From the NCBI GenBank assembly GCA_019242475.1, contig JAFAVK010000094.1, forward strand, positions 59,197 through 123,196: a stretch of 64,000 nucleotides of DNA. Direction: 5' to 3'. The translations under genes were made by a program, and so were the position numbers. Positions 1 to 9,117 of the stretch are shown here, one piece after another. Below the pieces are notes generated by a model, which ran no database searches, had not been told where the DNA came from, and saw only the letters and a list, made by a program, of their open reading frames with translations. This DNA is from Acidobacteriota bacterium (GTDB taxonomy: Bacteria; Acidobacteriota; Blastocatellia; Pyrinomonadales; Pyrinomonadaceae). How positions within the stretch are numbered: position 1 is the stretch's first letter; each line of letters opens with the position of its first letter.

Positions 1-291
1 GAAGCCGGCCTGCAAGATGTCCGGCTGTTGCCGCTCGGCCGCGCGCTTGTACAAGGCGGACTTCAGGACGAAGGAGGCCGCGACCATAGAGAGCGCCAGG
101 GCCGCCAGCGCGTAGAGAACCGTCGTGTTGCCCCCGCCCATCACCGCCCCTGTTCCGGCGCCGGGGCGGACGAGGCGCGTGACGAGGACGAACAGGCCGA
201 CGGTTATCAGGAACGCCCCCCAGAGTATGCGCATCACGCGGAGCCTGAAGTTAGGCCCCAAGTCGGGGCCGGCGGCCGGTCGGTTCATCAT
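1..291 (-). CDS. Membrane protein, partial (3' end outside window)
   Basis: The minus strand reads from tandem ATG codons at 291 and 288 through 97 codons to the window edge without a stop. A GGGAGG-type ribosome site lies just upstream. The visible part holds two hydrophobic segments, about residues 22-37 and 58-76, separated by a glycine-rich turn, so it is probably a small inner-membrane protein. It lies 33 bp downstream of the ABC exporter gene and is probably cotranscribed with it. I do not recognise the family. Confidence 0.6.
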   Translation of the reverse strand, partial: MMNRPAAGPDLGPNFRLRVMRILWGAFLITVGLFVLVTRLVRPGAGTGAVMGGGNTTVLYALAALALSMVAASFVLKSALYKRAAERQQPDILQAGF

Positions 292-324
292 GGCTTTCGG
301 GCTCCTCCCTCAAAGTCGCGTCGT

Positions 325-2067
325 TCAGCTCGCCGCCAACTCCTCTTCGAGCAACTGGCGCTCGTAGAGGTCTGCGTACTCGCCGCCCGCGGCGAGCAGT
401 TCCTCGTGTGTGCCGCGCTCGACGACGCGCCCCTCGTCGAGGACGCAGATGAGGTCGGCGTCGCGGACGGTCGAGATGCGGTGCGAGACGATGAGCGAGG
501 TGCGCTCGCGCATCACGCCGCGCAGGCGGCCGAGAATCTTCTCCTCCGTGTAGGTGTCCACGGCCGAGAGCGCGTCGTCGAGGATGAGGATGCGCGGCTG
601 GCGCATGACGGCGCGCGCGATGGCCGTGCGCTGCTTCTGCCCGCCCGAGAGCGTGATGCCACGCTCGCCGACCAACGTGTCGAAGCACTCGGGGAAGTCG
701 CGCACGTCGTCGGCCAGCCCCGCGATCTCGGCCGCCCACTCCACCTCGGCGCGCGAAAACTTCGGGACGCCGAACGCGACGTTCTCGTCCAGCGTGTCGC
801 TGAAGAGGAACGTCTCCTGCGGCACGTAGCCGAAGGCCGCGCGCAGCTGCGCGAGCGGGTAGTCGCGCACGTCCACGCCGTCGATGAAGACCGTGCCCGG
901 CGGCGGCTCGACCACGCGCGGCAGCAGGTTCATCAGGGTGGACTTGCCCGAGCCCGTCCTCCCGACGAAGGCGACCGTCTGCCCGGCCTCGATGGTCAGG
1001 TCAACGTCCTTCAGGACGGCCGGCGAGTGCTCGCCGTAGGCGAACGTCAGGTGCCTGAACTCGATGCGGCCGCGGACGGGCGGCTGCTCTTTAACAGTCG
1101 GCGCGTCCTTAATCGCGGGCTCGACGGCGAAGATGGCGTTCATGCGCTTGAGGCTCGCCGTGCCGCGCTGGTAGAGGTTGGCGACGTAGCCGAGCGCGAT
1201 GAGCGGCCAGATGAGCTTCATCAGGAAGAGCGTGAACTCGACGAACTGCCCCTTAGTCATCTCGCCGCGCACGGCGAGCACGCCGCCGTACCAGACGATC
1301 AGCACCATCCCGAGCCCGATGACGAACTGGATGAGCGGCCGCATCACGGCCGAGATGCGCACGAGCGCGAGGTTGCGCGTCGCGTACTCGCGGTTGAAGG
1401 TCTTGAAAGCCTCGACCTCGGCGTCCTCCTGCGCGTAGGCGCGCACGACCCGCACGCCCGAGATGTTCTCCTGCGCGCGCGCCGTGATGTGCGAGAAGAA
1501 CTCCTGAATCTTCTCGAAGCGGACGTGCACCTGCTGGCCGAAATACTTCACCGTGAGCGAGACGAGCGGCATCGTCACGAAGAGGAGCAGGGTCAGGCGC
1601 ACGCTGATCCGCAGCATCAGGGGGAGGATGACGAGGACGACGAAGACCGTCTGGAGCGTGTACATCACCATCGGCCCGGCGAGCTGGCGGACGGCGGCGA
1701 GGTCGTTCGTGGCGCGCGCCATCAGGTCGCCCGTGCGGTGCTCCTGGAAGAAGGTGAGCGGCTGCTTTTGCAAATGCGCGTAGAAGTCCTGCCGCAGGTC
1801 GTACTCGACGTGGCGCGACATGCCGATGAGGATGTTGCGTTGGAGGTAAAGGAAGATTCCGCTCACGACGCGGATGCCGATAATGATGAGGGCGAAGCGC
1901 GTGATCGTCGCCCAGGTCGGGCCGGCGCTCAGGGAGTCCACGGCCCGCCCGACGTAGACCGGCTCCAGCACCCCGATGACCACCGAGGCCAGGATGCAGA
2001 AGACGCCGACGAAGAGGGACTTCTTGTACGGGCGGAAGTAGAGTGCGAATTTTCGCAGGTCGTCCAT
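325..2067 (-). CDS. ABC exporter, fused permease and ATPase (MdlA/YheI-like)
   Basis: This 580-residue protein has the usual exporter layout: a six-helix transmembrane domain (about residues 1-310) followed by a nucleotide-binding domain. The Walker A motif GRTGSGKST is near residue 369 and the signature LSGGQ near 483. Walker B reads [11 protein letters not shown], so the usual catalytic glutamate after the Walker B aspartate is an aspartate. That substitution is typical of one half of heterodimeric exporters such as the MdlA/YheI type, where the partner subunit carries the active site. No partner is visible in the window. Substrate cannot be told from sequence; lipids or drugs are usual for the family. 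Confidence 0.9.
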   Translation of the reverse strand: MDDLRKFALYFRPYKKSLFVGVFCILASVVIGVLEPVYVGRAVDSLSAGPTWATITRFALIIIGIRVVSGIFLYLQRNILIGMSRHVEYDLRQDFYAHLQKQPLTFFQEHRTGDLMARATNDLAAVRQLAGPMVMYTLQTVFVVLVILPLMLRISVRLTLLLFVTMPLVSLTVKYFGQQVHVRFEKIQEFFSHITARAQENISGVRVVRAYAQEDAEVEAFKTFNREYATRNLALVRISAVMRPLIQFVIGLGMVLIVWYGGVLAVRGEMTKGQFVEFTLFLMKLIWPLIALGYVANLYQRGTASLKRMNAIFAVEPAIKDAPTVKEQPPVRGRIEFRHLTFAYGEHSPAVLKDVDLTIEAGQTVAFVGRTGSGKSTLMNLLPRVVEPPPGTVFIDGVDVRDYPLAQLRAAFGYVPQETFLFSDTLDENVAFGVPKFSRAEVEWAAEIAGLADDVRDFPECFDTLVGERGITLSGGQKQRTAIARAVMRQPRILILDDALSAVDTYTEEKILGRLRGVMRERTSLIVSHRISTVRDADLICVLDEGRVVERGTHEELLAAGGEYADLYERQLLEEELAAS

Positions 2068-2187
2068 GAGCGCAGAGCCGGCCGCCGCCGGGCCGTCAAA
2101 CTATATAAAGCCTTCGACTGTCCTTTACGTTTACTCCGCCGCCTATGATGCGCGATTTTCGCCCCCGAAGACAAACGCCCCACGCGG

Positions 2188-2324
2188 TAGTAGGCAGTAG
2201 GCAGGCGGCAGTAGGCATTTGAAGGCAAGAAGAGTTAACGAAACGGAGGCGGCGAGAAATGAATCTCGCCGCCTCCGCATCATTTAACTTCTTTCTCGAC
2301 CGGCTAACTGCCTACTGCCTACTG
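2188..2324. repeat. Heptad-repeat hairpin (AGTAGGC class) enclosing a terminator
   Basis: The outer arms consist of 7-nt repeats (AGTAGGC) at 2188-2217 and their complement at 2307-2324. Nested inside is a perfect 13-bp GC-rich hairpin, 2244-2256 with 2265-2277, which can act as a terminator for the diguanylate cyclase gene. It belongs to the family of heptad hairpins seen elsewhere in this window. Confidence 0.75.
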
Positions 2325-2331
2325 AAAAAGA

Positions 2332-4041
2332 TTACGAGGGGTTGCAGGACTCTTGCACGTCGGCGGGCGCCTCGGACGGCAGGCCGTTGTAGACCTCGGA
2401 GGTCTCGCGCGCGGGCAGGACGGGCTCGTAAGGGGGGGAGAAGATGTCTTCGGGCGGGAGGTCTTCCGTCGAGCAGACGCGGTTGCGCCCCGTGCGCTTG
2501 GCGAGGAAGAGCGCGCGGTCGGCGCTCGTCACCAAAAGCTCGCGCGAGCTGGCGTCGTTGGGGAAGGTCGCGACGCCCAGCGAGGCCGTGATGCAGCCGA
2601 CGCCCGGCACCTCTGTGCGCTCGATGCGCGAGCGCAGGCGCTCGGCGACGACCTTCGCGCCCTCGTGCCCGGCCTGCGGGAGGATGATGGCGAACTCCTC
2701 GCCGCCGTAGCGCGCGGCCGTGTCCACGCCGCGCACCTCCTCGCGCAGGGCGTTGGCGAGGATGCGCAGCGCCGCGTCGCCCGCGTCGTGCCCGTGCGTG
2801 TCGTTAACGCGCTTGAAGTAGTCGATGTCCAGGAGGATGAGCGAGACGGGCTGGCGCATGCGGGTCGCCAGGTGCAGGTCGCGTTCGAGCTGTATCTCGA
2901 AGAAGCGGCGGTTGAAGCAGCCCGTCAGGCCGTCGGTTAGGGCCTGGTGCTGCATCTGCTGGAAGAGGCGCGCATGGTTGACGGCGACGGCGACCTGGTC
3001 GGCCACCGTGCGCAGGAGCATCACCTCGTTCTCCTGCCAGAGGCGCTGCGGGTCGTCCGACGTGACCATCAGCACGCCCATCGTCCGGTCGTGGTAGATG
3101 ACGGGCACGGCCGCCATCGGGCACGCGTCCGACTCGTCCGCGTTGATACAGCCGTCGTGCACGTACGACTTGATCCGCCCACGCAGGCGCACGCCGAGCG
3201 CTTCGAGGTCGCTGAGCAGCTCGGCGCCCGCGTCCTCCTCGTCCGCGCCGTCGCGGAAGTAGAACTTGGTCAGGGAGGCCTGGCCGTGCTCGCCCTCGAT
3301 GTTGAGCGCGCTCGACTCCGCGCCGAGCGCGCGCCCCACCTCGTTGACGGTCGTCTGGAGGACGCTCGGCAGCTCAAGCGTGCTGCGGATGGCGGTCGAG
3401 ATGCGGTTGACGGCGATCTCGCGCACGGCCTGCTCTTGCAGGAGGCGCGCGAGCTTGGTCGTGACAGAGACCGTGAGCTGGAGCGAGGTCGTCTTCGGCA
3501 CGCAGGTGCGGACGGCCTTCGAGAAGAGGTGCGCGCGGTCGGGCTGCTCGGCCGTGACGCGCGCCATCAGGTATTCGAGCGCCGAGTAGACGATGTCGGG
3601 CTCGAACGACCAGATGACCTCGTCGCCGGCCGCCTCCTGCCCCTCCTCGTCCTCGGTGCGCACCGAGGCCATCAGCGCCGAGAAGCGCGCGTCGGCGATG
3701 ACGACGAAGCGCTCGTACGACTCGCACCCGTCCGGCTTGTTCAGGAGGATCGGCTCGCGCTCCGACCCGTCGGAGAGATCGACCGCGCAGAGCCCGTCCT
3801 CGGGCGCCGCGAAGAAGAAGGCGTAGCGGGCCAGGCGCCCCACCTCACGCACGCGCGCAACGTCGCGCAAAGAGCGCTGCGCCTCCGGCAGAAGGCTCTC
3901 GACCACCAGCGCCGCCAGGTTGTTCTCCAGCACCACGTCCTCGAAATACCGGTGAAGCTGCACAATGGTAGGCTCCGCGCAACGGACGGGTGTCAGTTGG
4001 CGTGAGTGTTGTGCGAGCAGGGCGCTGTAGAGCGAGAGCAT
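2332..4041 (-). CDS. Diguanylate cyclase with DICT, GAF and GGDEF domains
   Basis: The product should make cyclic di-GMP from two GTP. From the ATG at 4041 the protein is 569 residues. The N-terminal ~130 residues look like a DICT sensory domain, followed by a GAF domain (about 190-360) and a C-terminal GGDEF domain. The active-site motif is GGEEF, an active variant, and an RGVD I-site lies exactly five residues before it, so product inhibition is likely. The frame stays open 38 residues further upstream to 4155, but that part is not domain-like and the shorter start fits better. No membrane segment is seen, so the enzyme should be cytoplasmic. The C-terminal tail is low-complexity. Confidence 0.9.
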   Translation of the reverse strand: MLSLYSALLAQHSRQLTPVRCAEPTIVQLHRYFEDVVLENNLAALVVESLLPEAQRSLRDVARVREVGRLARYAFFFAAPEDGLCAVDLSDGSEREPILLNKPDGCESYERFVVIADARFSALMASVRTEDEEGQEAAGDEVIWSFEPDIVYSALEYLMARVTAEQPDRAHLFSKAVRTCVPKTTSLQLTVSVTTKLARLLQEQAVREIAVNRISTAIRSTLELPSVLQTTVNEVGRALGAESSALNIEGEHGQASLTKFYFRDGADEEDAGAELLSDLEALGVRLRGRIKSYVHDGCINADESDACPMAAVPVIYHDRTMGVLMVTSDDPQRLWQENEVMLLRTVADQVAVAVNHARLFQQMQHQALTDGLTGCFNRRFFEIQLERDLHLATRMRQPVSLILLDIDYFKRVNDTHGHDAGDAALRILANALREEVRGVDTAARYGGEEFAIILPQAGHEGAKVVAERLRSRIERTEVPGVGCITASLGVATFPNDASSRELLVTSADRALFLAKRTGRNRVCSTEDLPPEDIFSPPYEPVLPARETSEVYNGLPSEAPADVQESCNPS

Positions 4042-4255
4042 CGGGAATCCCAGTCGGAACGGGAAAAGGGTGGACGCGGGTTCCGTGGATACAAAGAAGG
4101 TGCTAGACCCTTTGGCAGGTCTAGTGACAAACACATTTTGACACAAGGCAAACATGTTTGTCTACGGGTTTTTAGGGGTAAGTGTGCAGTTTTTGAACAT
4201 CGTCCGCGGCCTTTCCGGCGGCCGGTTTGACGGCCGGATTCAGCCGGGTGTGAGG

Positions 4256-4693
4256 TTAAGTTTGTATGAAGTAAGTCATTGTGGAGGTTGCAACGATTTC
4301 GGCGGCCTCGTCCCGGGCCTCGACCGAGAGGATGCAGACGCGGCGGCCGCGGCGCAGGACGCGCGCCGTCGCCTCGACTCGGCCGGCGGAAGAGGGGCGG
4401 AGGAAGTGGACGGTGAGGTCAACCGTGACGGTGCGCGCGTCCGCGTCGATGACGGTGTGGACGGCGAAGGCGGCGGCCGTGTCGAGCAGCGAGACGACCG
4501 CCCCGCCGTGCAGGATGCCGCCCATCCGCGTCAGCTCCTCGCGCACGTCGAGGGCGAAAGTCGCGGCGCCGCGCTCGGCGCGGACGAACTCGAAACCGAG
4601 CAGCCCGACGTAAGGCACGCGCGCGAAGGTCTCGCGCAGCCGCGCCAGCTCTTCGGCCGAAAGCTCCTGCGAGGTCGCCCCGCCGCCGCTCAC
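4256..4693 (-). CDS. PaaI/YdiI-type hotdog thioesterase
   Basis: This 145-residue protein fits the hotdog-fold acyl-CoA thioesterase family in length and motif. The family's substrate-binding stretch is seen as GGILHGGAVVSLLDTA, about residues 58-73. Members hydrolyse CoA thioesters of aromatic or medium-chain acids in the cytoplasm. The start is a GTG at 4693 that overlaps the TGA of the upstream YbjQ-like gene by four bases, which implies translational coupling. It is the last gene of a minus-strand operon starting at 6869. The exact substrate is unknown. Confidence 0.88.
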   Translation of the reverse strand: MSGGGATSQELSAEELARLRETFARVPYVGLLGFEFVRAERGAATFALDVREELTRMGGILHGGAVVSLLDTAAAFAVHTVIDADARTVTVDLTVHFLRPSSAGRVEATARVLRRGRRVCILSVEARDEAAEIVATSTMTYFIQT

Positions 4694-5103
4694 GAGCCGT
4701 AAATCCCCGTGCCTTCGAGCGGCTCGACGACGACCGCCGTGCCGTAGGCGAGGACTTCGGTGACGCCCGTCGCGATCTCGGTCGCGTCGTAGCGCGCGCC
4801 GATGATGGCGTTGGCGCCGATCTCGGTCGCGTGCTGAATCATGATTTCGAAAGCCTCGCGCCGCGCCTCCTCGCAGAGGTTCGTCCAGGCGGTGATGTTG
4901 CCGCCGACGAGCTGGTTGAAGACCGCGCCGATGTTGACGAAGAGGTTGCGCGAGCGGACGACGATGCCGCGCACGACGCCGAGGTTCTGCCGGACGCGGA
5001 AGCCTGGAAGCTCGAAGGCGGTCGTCACCATCTGCCCGGAGACGGTCAGCTTCGGGTCGCTGATGGCGTAGGGCGCGCGCGCCTGTGGTTGCTGGTCGCT
5101 CAT
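4690..5103 (-). CDS. YbjQ/UPF0145 family protein
   Basis: The 137-residue product matches the YbjQ family: a conserved core of small beta strands with NLFVNIGA, a helical stretch, then GANAIIGARYD and TEVLAYGTAVVV. Family members form multimeric rings and were long annotated as putative heavy-metal-binding proteins, but the function is unproven. A GGAGG site sits seven bases before the ATG. The gene lies 15 bp after the ATL gene and overlaps the thioesterase gene. Confidence 0.88.
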   Translation of the reverse strand: MSDQQPQARAPYAISDPKLTVSGQMVTTAFELPGFRVRQNLGVVRGIVVRSRNLFVNIGAVFNQLVGGNITAWTNLCEEARREAFEIMIQHATEIGANAIIGARYDATEIATGVTEVLAYGTAVVVEPLEGTGIYGS

Positions 5104-5118
5104 GAGTATTCCTCCGCG

Positions 5119-5529
5119 TTAGTCGCCGAAGAGGCTGGGCTGCTCCTCGCCGCCGACCTCGCCGCCGGCCTCGTACTCCTCGGGCGTCCAGCGGTAGCGC
5201 GCGAGGTCGCAGCGCCCCTTCTCGTTGAAGACGACGCCTTCCGAGACGAGCATGCGCTGTTGGAGGTCGGGCGGGACGATGACGCGCCCCGTCGAGCAGG
5301 CGCCCTGCGCGTTGATGACGCGCTGCCAGGGGACTGTCTGGTCGGCCGAGTGCATGACGAAGCCGACGGTGCGCGCCGTGTAGCCCTCGCCGAGGATTTC
5401 GGCGAGCTGCCCGTAGGTCATCACGCGCCCCGGCGGGATGCGCCGCACGATCTCGAAGACGCGCTCGCGGTAACCGCGCGAGTTCACGTCCACGGCCCCG
5501 GCCTTTGCTTCACTCTGTCCGTCGGTCAT
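5119..5529 (-). CDS. Alkyltransferase-like protein (ATL)
   Basis: This 136-residue protein resembles the DNA-binding domain of O6-alkylguanine-DNA alkyltransferase, but the active-site PCHRV motif reads PWQRV (Trp68). Replacing the cysteine with tryptophan defines ATL proteins, which flip and bind alkylguanine without repairing it and hand the lesion to nucleotide excision repair. The MTYGQLA helix-turn-helix stretch and the TARTVGFVMH segment are present. The C-terminal 30 residues are acidic and family-atypical. The start overlaps the end of a broken upstream frame by 20 bases. Confidence 0.9.
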   Translation of the reverse strand: MTDGQSEAKAGAVDVNSRGYRERVFEIVRRIPPGRVMTYGQLAEILGEGYTARTVGFVMHSADQTVPWQRVINAQGACSTGRVIVPPDLQQRMLVSEGVVFNEKGRCDLARYRWTPEEYEAGGEVGGEEQPSLFGD

Positions 5530-5791
5530 GCGGGGGTTCTTCCTCCTGCCAGCGTTTCTTGAAAGTCTTGCGGTGCTCGTCCCACCAAGCGCGCCACTCT
5601 TCGACGGCGCGTTCGCGCTCGGCCCGCGGAGCCGCGGGGCGGAAGGAGAGTCAGGTGTCGGTCGCGTCGCGCAGGCACATCTCCGCGACGAAGCGCGTCC
5701 GGAGGTCTTCGCTTTCGAGCAGTCCGATCAACTCCGGGATGCTGCGCCGCGCCGTCCGCGCGCGTGCGGCGGCGAACTCCGCTCGTGTCAT
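5510..5791 (-). pseudogene. Small HEAT-like protein gene with an in-frame TGA
   Basis: From ATG 5791 the frame encodes 46 residues of a helical, HEAT-repeat-like sequence (IPELIGLLES, TRFVAEMCLRDATDT), meets TGA at 5651-5653, and then continues open in the same frame with AVEEWRAWWDEH until 5510. The tryptophan-rich ending is typical of HEAT-like proteins that carry a WRxWW tail, so both parts look like one ancestral protein. Either the gene is broken by a nonsense change or a base was miscalled. A selenocysteine reading is unlikely because no suitable hairpin with a G-start loop follows. Confidence 0.5.
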
Positions 5792-5834
5792 GCGCTGGTA
5801 TACGTCGCAACTGCCGCGCGGGTTTTGGAAACGA

Positions 5835-6197
5835 CTAGACGCGTTCCAGCTCGGGGCGCGTCAGCTCGTTGACCACGTCGCCGGTGTTGAGGACGGTCTT
5901 GGGCTCGAAGAGGAGGACGTGCGCCTCCTCGTCCGCGAAGGGCTTGTGCTCGACGCCGCGGGGGATGATGGCGAACTCGCCCGCGCCGAGCCGCACGTCG
6001 CCGTCGCGCAGGCGGATGGTGATCTCGCCTTTGACGACGAAGAACATCTCGTCCTCCGTGTCGTGCTTGTGCCAGACGAACTCGCCGCGGAACTTGACGA
6101 GCTTGACGTAGGCGTCGTTCACCTCGCCCGCGATCTTCGGGCTCCAGTGCTCTGTGAAGAGGCCGAACTTTTCGGACAGGTTGACCTTCTCGATCAT
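5835..6197 (-). CDS. Cupin-domain protein
   Basis: The 120-residue protein is a single cupin barrel. Motif 1 is visible as WHKHDTEDEMFFVVKG and motif 2 as GEFAIIPRGVEHKP, with two histidines and a glutamate in motif 1 and a histidine in motif 2 to bind a metal. Such small cupins can be dioxygenases, isomerases or sugar-binding proteins; the substrate is unknown. It lies 24 bp after the cyclase-family gene in the same operon, so a role in the same catabolic step is plausible. Confidence 0.9.
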   Translation of the reverse strand: MIEKVNLSEKFGLFTEHWSPKIAGEVNDAYVKLVKFRGEFVWHKHDTEDEMFFVVKGEITIRLRDGDVRLGAGEFAIIPRGVEHKPFADEEAHVLLFEPKTVLNTGDVVNELTRPELERV

Positions 6198-6221
6198 CTC
6201 TCCCCCTGTGTTGAGTCCCGC

Positions 6222-6869
6222 TCAGTCGAGCGTGCGCAGGACGGCGCGCGCGGGCGCCCCGTCGCCGCTGCCGGCCGCGACCTTGAGCGGCAGGCAGCAG
6301 AGGTCGTAGAGCCCCGCGCCGACCGCGCGCAGGTCGAGCCCCTCGACGATGACGACGCCGGCCGAGAGCAGCGCGAGGTGCGTCTCGAAACTGTCGGAGC
6401 CGAACTTCTCGACCGAAAGATAGTCGATGCCGACGAGCCGCACGCCGGCCGCGACGAGCGCGCGCGCCGCCGCGGGCGCGACGTAGGCGAAGTCCTCGCG
6501 GAACTGCCCGCGCGGGTCTTCCCAGAAGGCGGAGTTGCGCGTCTTGAAGAGGACGCGCGTCGCGCCCTGAAGCGACTCGGGTCGCACGTGGCTTTCAAAG
6601 ACCGCGTCCGCGTCCGCGGGAAGCTCGACGACGCGCGCCTCGCCGAACAGCGCTTCGAGCGGCAGGGAGGTGATGCCGGGCGCGTCCTCGATGAAGTGCG
6701 CGGGGGCGTCGATGTGCGTCGCGGTGTGTGCGCCGAAGTTGAGCACCGACACGTTGGCGCGGTCGCCGCGCGCAATCGCGCTCCACGAGCCGACCTCGAT
6801 GCCGGGGTCGCCCGGGTAGGTCGGCGTCTCGCCCGGCGTAATCGCCACGCTGATGTCGTAAATGTGCAT
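6222..6869 (-). CDS. Cyclase-family hydrolase (KynB-like)
   Basis: The protein is 215 residues from the ATG at 6869, close to the length of bacterial kynurenine formamidases. The metal-binding motif HTATHIDAPAHF, about residues 50-61, is the hallmark of the cyclase/KynB family, which hydrolyses amide or ester bonds such as N-formylkynurenine. The frame is open far upstream, but that part is the antisense of mqnA. It is the first gene of the minus-strand operon and is divergent from mqnA, with 144 bp between them. No other kynurenine-pathway gene is present, so the substrate remains open. Confidence 0.85.
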   Translation of the reverse strand: MHIYDISVAITPGETPTYPGDPGIEVGSWSAIARGDRANVSVLNFGAHTATHIDAPAHFIEDAPGITSLPLEALFGEARVVELPADADAVFESHVRPESLQGATRVLFKTRNSAFWEDPRGQFREDFAYVAPAAARALVAAGVRLVGIDYLSVEKFGSDSFETHLALLSAGVVIVEGLDLRAVGAGLYDLCCLPLKVAAGSGDGAPARAVLRTLD

Positions 6870-7013
6870 GACTTCGTGAATGGTACGGTCGGGCACGTTG
6901 GCTGTCAACGAAGTCGCGTCCGGGCGGGTTGTTGCGGGGGCGCGCGGGTGTGGGTTAGCATCGGGCCGGGGGATTACGGAGAAGATTTGAAGAGAGAAGC
7001 GGAGATAAATCCT

Positions 7014-7832
7014 GTGTCGGGCGGCGCGCCGCGCGTGGCCGCGTCGAGCTATTTGAACACGGCGCCGCTCGTCTGGAGCTTCGCGCGGGGACGGCGCCGC
7101 GGCGAGGTGGAGCTGGTGACCGACACGGCGCCCGCGCGTTGCGCGGACATGCTCGCGCGCGGACAGGTCGAGGCGGCGCTCGTGCCCGTCATCGAGTACC
7201 AGCGCCTGCCCGAGACGGCCGTCGTCCCCGGCGTCTGCGTCGGCGCGCGCCGCGAGGTGCACAGCGTCGTCCTCGTCACGCGCGGGAAGAGTTTGAAAGA
7301 GGTCGAGTCGGTCGCTTTGAGCATCGAGTCGCGCACGTCGGCCGCGCTCGTCGAGGTCATCTTCCGCGAGTTCGTCGGGCGCGCGCCGCGGCTCGAACCG
7401 TTCGTGCCGCAGCTCTCGGACATGCTCGAACGCCACGACGCGGCGCTCGTCATCGGCGACCCGGCGATGACGTTCGACCGCCGCGGCCTGCGCGTCTACG
7501 ACATGGCGGCGCTGTGGCGCGAGTTCACGGGGCTCGGCTTCGTCTTCGCCATGTGGATGGCCGACGCGGGCGCGTCCCAGAGAGTCCGCGCCGTGGACTT
7601 CGCCGCCGCGCGCGACGAGGGGCTGGCCGCCGTCGAAGAGATCGCCGCCGAGTACGAGAGGGGACTCGGGCGGCCCCGGGCCGAACTCGTCCGCTATCTG
7701 ACCGAGAACATCTCCTTCAGCCTCGACGAAGAGATGCGCGCCGGCCTCGAACTCTTCTTTCAACTCGCGCACAGGCACGGCGTCATTCAGAACTTAAGGC
7801 CCCTGAAATTCCTCGGCACGGGTGTTGATTAG
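7014..7832 (+). CDS. mqnA: Chorismate dehydratase MqnA
   Basis: MqnA converts chorismate to 3-enolpyruvoyl-benzoate, the first step of the futalosine route to menaquinone. The 272-residue product shows the family start ASSYLNTAPLVW, the ARGQVEAALVPVIEY core and the DAALVIGDPAM motif. I chose the GTG at 7014, which has a GGAG nine bases upstream and gives the usual length; a TTG at 6987 is an alternative. The gene sits 129 bp before mqnC. The other pathway genes, mqnB, mqnD and mqnE, are not in the window. Confidence 0.92.
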   Translation: MSGGAPRVAASSYLNTAPLVWSFARGRRRGEVELVTDTAPARCADMLARGQVEAALVPVIEYQRLPETAVVPGVCVGARREVHSVVLVTRGKSLKEVESVALSIESRTSAALVEVIFREFVGRAPRLEPFVPQLSDMLERHDAALVIGDPAMTFDRRGLRVYDMAALWREFTGLGFVFAMWMADAGASQRVRAVDFAAARDEGLAAVEEIAAEYERGLGRPRAELVRYLTENISFSLDEEMRAGLELFFQLAHRHGVIQNLRPLKFLGTGVD

Positions 7833-7912
7833 TAACTCGTGGCGGCGCGCGACAGAACGAAGAAGGGCGTAAACACAGGGCCGGGGGCCGGCGCCGCTGG
7901 CAAGATGCGGAT

Positions 7913-7961
7913 TTGAAATTGCAAATTTGAAATTTGCAATAACTCATTTGCAATAACTCAA
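7913..7961. repeat. Seven tandem AT-rich heptads before mqnC
   Basis: The 49 bp just before the mqnC ATG can be read as seven 7-nt units: TTGAAAT, TGCAAAT, TTGAAAT, TTGCAAT, AACTCAT, TTGCAAT, AACTCAA. The block includes the dyad GCAAATTT-G-AAATTTGC. It is very AT-rich in a GC-rich genome and occupies the position of the 5' untranslated region. Confidence 0.7.
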
Positions 7962-9110
7962 ATGACTACGACAGACATTCAACCCATCCTCGACCGCGTG
8001 CTGGCGGGCGGGCGCATGACTCCGGAGGAGTGCGGGACGCTCCTCGAATCCTTCGACGTGGCGCGCACGGGCGTCGCGGCCGACGAAGTGCGGAGGCGCA
8101 AGCACCCCGGCGGCGTCGTCACCTACATCATCGACCGCAACATCAACTACACGAACGTCTGCAACGTCGTCTGCACCTTCTGCGCCTTCTACCGCCGCCC
8201 GGGCAAGCCCGACACCTACGTCCGCACGCTCGAAGACATCTGCCAGCGCATCGACGAGACCATCGCGCTCGGCGGCACGGGCGTGCTGATGCAGGGCGGA
8301 CTCCACCCCGACTTCGGCATTGAGTGGTACGAAGATTTGTTGCGCACGCTGCATGCGAAGTATCCGGACTTCCAGCTCCACTGCTTCTCGCCGCCCGAGA
8401 TACACAACATCCACCTCATCTCGCAGCTCTCCTACGAGGAGATTTTGCAAAGGCTCAAGGAGGCCGGCCTCTACAGCATGCCGGGCGGCGGCGGCGAGAT
8501 TCTCGACGACGAGGTGCGCAAGCGCGTCTCGACCAAGTGCACGACCGACGAGTGGCTCTCGGTGATGCGCGCCGCGCACCGCGTGGGCCTGCGGACGACG
8601 GCGACGATGATGTTCGGCATCGGCGACTCGACCGTCCACCGCGTCCGGCACCTGCAAAGGATTCGAGACTTGCAGGACGAGACCGGGGGATTTACGGCCT
8701 TCATCCCCTGGACGTTCCAGCGCGAGAACACGGCGCTCGGCCGGAAGATCAAGGAGGAGTTGACGGGGATGGACTACCTGCGCATGCTCGCCGTCTCGCG
8801 CCTCTTCCTCGACAACGTCGAACACATCCAGTCCTCCTGGCTCACCCAGGGTTTGCGGCTCGGGCAGGTGGCGCTCCGCTTCGGCGCCGACGACATGGGC
8901 TCGATCATGATCGAGGAGAACGTCGTCTCCGCGGCCGGCGCGCACAACGAGGCGGACGAGAAGACGCTCCGCTACCTCATCCGCGAGGCCGGCTTCCGCC
9001 CGCAGCAGCGCGACATCCTCTACCGCCACGTCAACCGCGAGGAGTCCGTCAAACAGGACGCCTCCGACTCCGCCACCCTCCGAGAGCTTTCCGTCGCCTT
9101 CGCAGACTGA
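7962..9110 (+). CDS. mqnC: Cyclic dehypoxanthinyl futalosine synthase MqnC
   Basis: MqnC is a radical SAM enzyme that closes dehypoxanthinyl futalosine to the cyclic product in menaquinone biosynthesis. The 382-residue protein has the CxxxCxxC cluster motif at Cys67, Cys71 and Cys74 (CNVVCTFC), followed by the family sequences GGTGVLMQGGLHP and SMPGGGGEIL. Length and motifs match MqnC rather than the related MqnE. It lies downstream of mqnA on the same strand. A strong hairpin follows its stop. Confidence 0.95.
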   Translation: MTTTDIQPILDRVLAGGRMTPEECGTLLESFDVARTGVAADEVRRRKHPGGVVTYIIDRNINYTNVCNVVCTFCAFYRRPGKPDTYVRTLEDICQRIDETIALGGTGVLMQGGLHPDFGIEWYEDLLRTLHAKYPDFQLHCFSPPEIHNIHLISQLSYEEILQRLKEAGLYSMPGGGGEILDDEVRKRVSTKCTTDEWLSVMRAAHRVGLRTTATMMFGIGDSTVHRVRHLQRIRDLQDETGGFTAFIPWTFQRENTALGRKIKEELTGMDYLRMLAVSRLFLDNVEHIQSSWLTQGLRLGQVALRFGADDMGSIMIEENVVSAAGAHNEADEKTLRYLIREAGFRPQQRDILYRHVNREESVKQDASDSATLRELSVAFAD

Positions 9111-9117
9111 AACGAGG

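Noticed and set aside
28..2148. Open plus-strand frame of 706 codons over the ABC exporter gene
   Set aside because: It is antisense to a gene with clear ABC motifs and has no domain-like sequence. In high-GC DNA, long antisense frames are common.
5651..5653. Second selenocysteine codon
   Set aside because: The nearest downstream hairpin has a CT loop without a G start, and the protein is not a redox family.
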